The position numbers were made by a program, and so were the translations under genes. A DNA stretch of 64,000 bases from Oscillatoria sp. FACHB-1406 (GTDB taxonomy: Bacteria > Cyanobacteriota > Cyanobacteriia > Cyanobacteriales > Spirulinaceae), in contig NZ_JACJSM010000029.1 of NCBI RefSeq assembly GCF_014698145.1, positions 1 to 64,000 on the forward strand, given 5' to 3'. This document shows positions 62,534 through 64,000 of the stretch, one piece after another. Numbering within the stretch: the stretch's first letter is position 1; every line of letters begins with the position of its first letter. The notes under the pieces were generated by a model. It did no database searches. It was not told the DNA's origin and saw only the letters and a program-made list of their open reading frames with translations.

Positions 62534-63730
62534 ATGGTGTGGGGTTCCCCTGTCTTTAGCGTCTGTGCATTTGATGGTTCTTGGCTGTGGGTTGCCTGGA
62601 ACAGCATGGATGATGCTTATACCTTTCTAGAAAAGCCTGAAAAGCAGCTATCACTTGATTGCTTATTTTTTGCTGAAGCTCCATCAAAAGAAGCTGCGAT
62701 TAAAACAGCCCGAAATTTATTGGGTTCTCATGTCAAACAAATTGGAAGTGAGTGGGCAGCAGAAGTCTGCCAAGTCATTGATAAGAAGCCCGATATCGAT
62801 CGTAAGTATCTCCAGAAACCGCCGATTTCTGACGGCAAATCAAGGGTTGTAGGTGGATTTTCGGAGATGTCTAGTAATGAACGGGAAGCGATCGGCGATC
62901 GGCTTCAGAAGTCTCTAGATCGACTTCATTCACTTACCGGATTAAGTGCGGTCAAGTCTACCGTTCAAGAGTTGGTCAATATTGCAAAAGTATCCCGAAT
63001 GCAGGTTCAAGCAGGTATAAAAGCTCCTGCCATCACTAGACACCTTGTATTCACCGGAAATCCTGGCACGGGTAAGACAACTGTAGCGAGAATATTAGGT
63101 GAGATTTATAAAGATATTGGAGTCTTGTCAAAAGGTCATTTTGTTGAAGTAGATCGGACGGATCTTGTGGCAGAATATTTAGGACAAACTGCACCTAAAA
63201 CAGCAAAGGTAGTTAACTCCGCTTTAGGGGGTGTCCTTTTTGTCGATGAAGCCTATTCTCTTGTTCCAGATGGACGCGGAGATCTGTACGGACAAGAGGC
63301 AATTAATACGCTCTTAAAAATGATGGAAGATAATCGAGAAGATTTAGTCGTTATTGTTGCAGGATATAAAGGCGAGATGTCTCGTTTCATTGCTTCCAAC
63401 CCTGGACTAAAGTCTAGGTTTTCCAGGACAATTAACTTTGAAGATTATTCTACTTTTGAGTTAACAGAGATTTTTAAAGTTAGGTGCAAACAGCATGGTT
63501 ATCTGCTTTCAGACAAGACTCTGGAAGTCGTGCAAGAATTAGTAAAGCAGTTTGAAGATCGAATTGGAGAACTGGGAAATGGTCGATTCGTGAGAAATAT
63601 TTTCGATCGTTGTGTTGCTCTTCAGTGCAACCGTTTAGCAGCTTTACCAAAACCGTCCAAGAACGATCTGAAAACTTTTCTTCCCATTGATATCCCAACC
63701 CACGAGCAATTAGTACAGTATTTTCTTTAA
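62534..63730 (+). CDS. CbbX/SpoVK-type AAA+ ATPase
   Basis: 398 residues from the ATG at 62534; a TTG eight codons earlier is possible. The AAA+ core (about 135-390) has Walker A GNPGTGKT (175-182), Walker B VLFVDEAYSLVP and the sensor region. It belongs to the CbbX/CfxQ/SpoVK (EccA-like) clade, used to remodel Rubisco or assemble complexes. The N-terminal ~100 residues (WGSPVFSVCAFDGSWLWVAW) are unlike CbbX and unrecognised. No Rubisco genes are nearby. Confidence 0.85.
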   Translation: MVWGSPVFSVCAFDGSWLWVAWNSMDDAYTFLEKPEKQLSLDCLFFAEAPSKEAAIKTARNLLGSHVKQIGSEWAAEVCQVIDKKPDIDRKYLQKPPISDGKSRVVGGFSEMSSNEREAIGDRLQKSLDRLHSLTGLSAVKSTVQELVNIAKVSRMQVQAGIKAPAITRHLVFTGNPGTGKTTVARILGEIYKDIGVLSKGHFVEVDRTDLVAEYLGQTAPKTAKVVNSALGGVLFVDEAYSLVPDGRGDLYGQEAINTLLKMMEDNREDLVVIVAGYKGEMSRFIASNPGLKSRFSRTINFEDYSTFELTEIFKVRCKQHGYLLSDKTLEVVQELVKQFEDRIGELGNGRFVRNIFDRCVALQCNRLAALPKPSKNDLKTFLPIDIPTHEQLVQYFL

Positions 63731-63830
63731 AGATGTTAAAGTATCCAACTCCTCCTAACTTTGAGCCGTTTCATTAACAGTAATTTCTCCGACGATTTCA
63801 AAGTTGATGACGCTTTGCAACGATTCGTAA

Positions 63831-63861
63831 AAACCCGGCTCCTTAAAAGAAACCGGGCTTT
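63831..63861 (+). terminator. Terminator-like hairpin after the AAA gene
   Basis: AACCCGG (63832-63838) pairs with CCGGG (63853-63857), followed by CTTTC. A weak T run. About 100 bp past the stop of the ATPase. Confidence 0.5.
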
Positions 63862-63884
63862 CAAACTATCTTTCTCAACCTTAT

Positions 63885-63992
63885 ATAGCAGTTTTCACAT
63901 GGGTGAGGTACACCGAGCGGGCGAATACCATTTGCCCCTACCGATTTGATTTTTGGAACTGTACCTCACGCAAACGAAAAACGCTATACCCA
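63885..63992. repeat. MITE-like element with ~28-bp inverted ends
   Basis: The left end TATAGCAGTTTTCACATGGG...GAGGTAC and the right end GTACCTCACGCAAACG..CGCTATA are imperfect inverse complements (about 20 of 28 matches). The middle contains GGCGAATACCATTTGCCC. No coding capacity. It is near the right edge of the window. Confidence 0.72.
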
Positions 63993-64000
63993 TTCCCAAT

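Overview
The window is cyanobacterial chromosomal DNA. The octamer GCGATCGC (HIP1) recurs throughout. Clade-marking genes include the ferredoxin-thioredoxin reductase catalytic subunit, the rplS-trnW-secE-nusG-rplK-rplA-rplJ-rplL block, a lone FO synthase subunit CofH, a PEP-CTERM protein, and many proteins with cyanobacteria-centred domains (DUF760, DUF4330, DUF4340, KGK, Uma2). Short tandem heptamer repeats and several small non-coding repeat families in the gaps fit a filamentous or large-genome cyanobacterium. The species cannot be fixed from the sequence alone.

Layout. 1-7.7 kb is mixed: a structured RNA-like leader, DUF760, a MerR/DUF433 regulator, an SH3/peptidoglycan-binding protein, DUF4330, DUF4340, a caspase-like protease with two Tudor-like C-terminal modules, an orphan PotB permease, a thioredoxin-fold protein and a broken IS630 transposase. 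7.7-12.3 kb is an NfeD-flotillin-flotillin-TonB-like cluster, probably a membrane microdomain unit, followed by tRNA-Gly. 12.6-22.4 kb holds comF, ftrC, DUF309, a metallophosphoesterase, lipB, a lipoprotein, a five-PAS histidine kinase, the SRP RNA, queF and cofH. 22.5-31.2 kb is a polysaccharide or lipid glycosylation region: a YbhN-like protein, two DPM-type GT2 enzymes, TVP38, GDP-fucose synthesis (fcl, gmd), an initiating sugar transferase, a GT4 enzyme and a lipoprotein. 31.4-38.9 kb has polyphosphate:AMP phosphotransferase, YdcF, a PfkB sugar kinase, cobA, a TolQ/ExbB-like channel and a 2Fe-2S ferredoxin-like protein.

39.0-43.2 kb is the translation/transcription core cluster with tRNA-Trp, an attenuator-like hairpin before rplJ and a strong terminator after rplL. 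43.4-51.6 kb is accessory: DUF2267, a dynamin-like GTPase with a KGK protein, a YrdC-like protein, HNH, a pentapeptide-repeat protein, an alpha/beta-hydrolase-like protein and a Crp-family regulator. 51.7-64 kb has a Uma2 protein with a repetitive coiled-coil tail, a B12-binding-type radical SAM/DUF2344 protein, a bacterial SET-domain protein, a hydroxyacid-dehydrogenase relic, a DUF985 cupin, a DUF4231 (SLATT-like) membrane protein, a TPR-CHAT protease, a PEP-CTERM protein and a CbbX/SpoVK-like AAA ATPase.

No CRISPR array, prophage or intact insertion sequence was seen. The strongest leads are the caspase-Tudor fusion, the solo guide-RNA-like (HEARO-like) locus at the left end, the SET-domain/SLATT/CHAT neighbourhood near 56-61 kb, and at least three families of small inverted-repeat elements.
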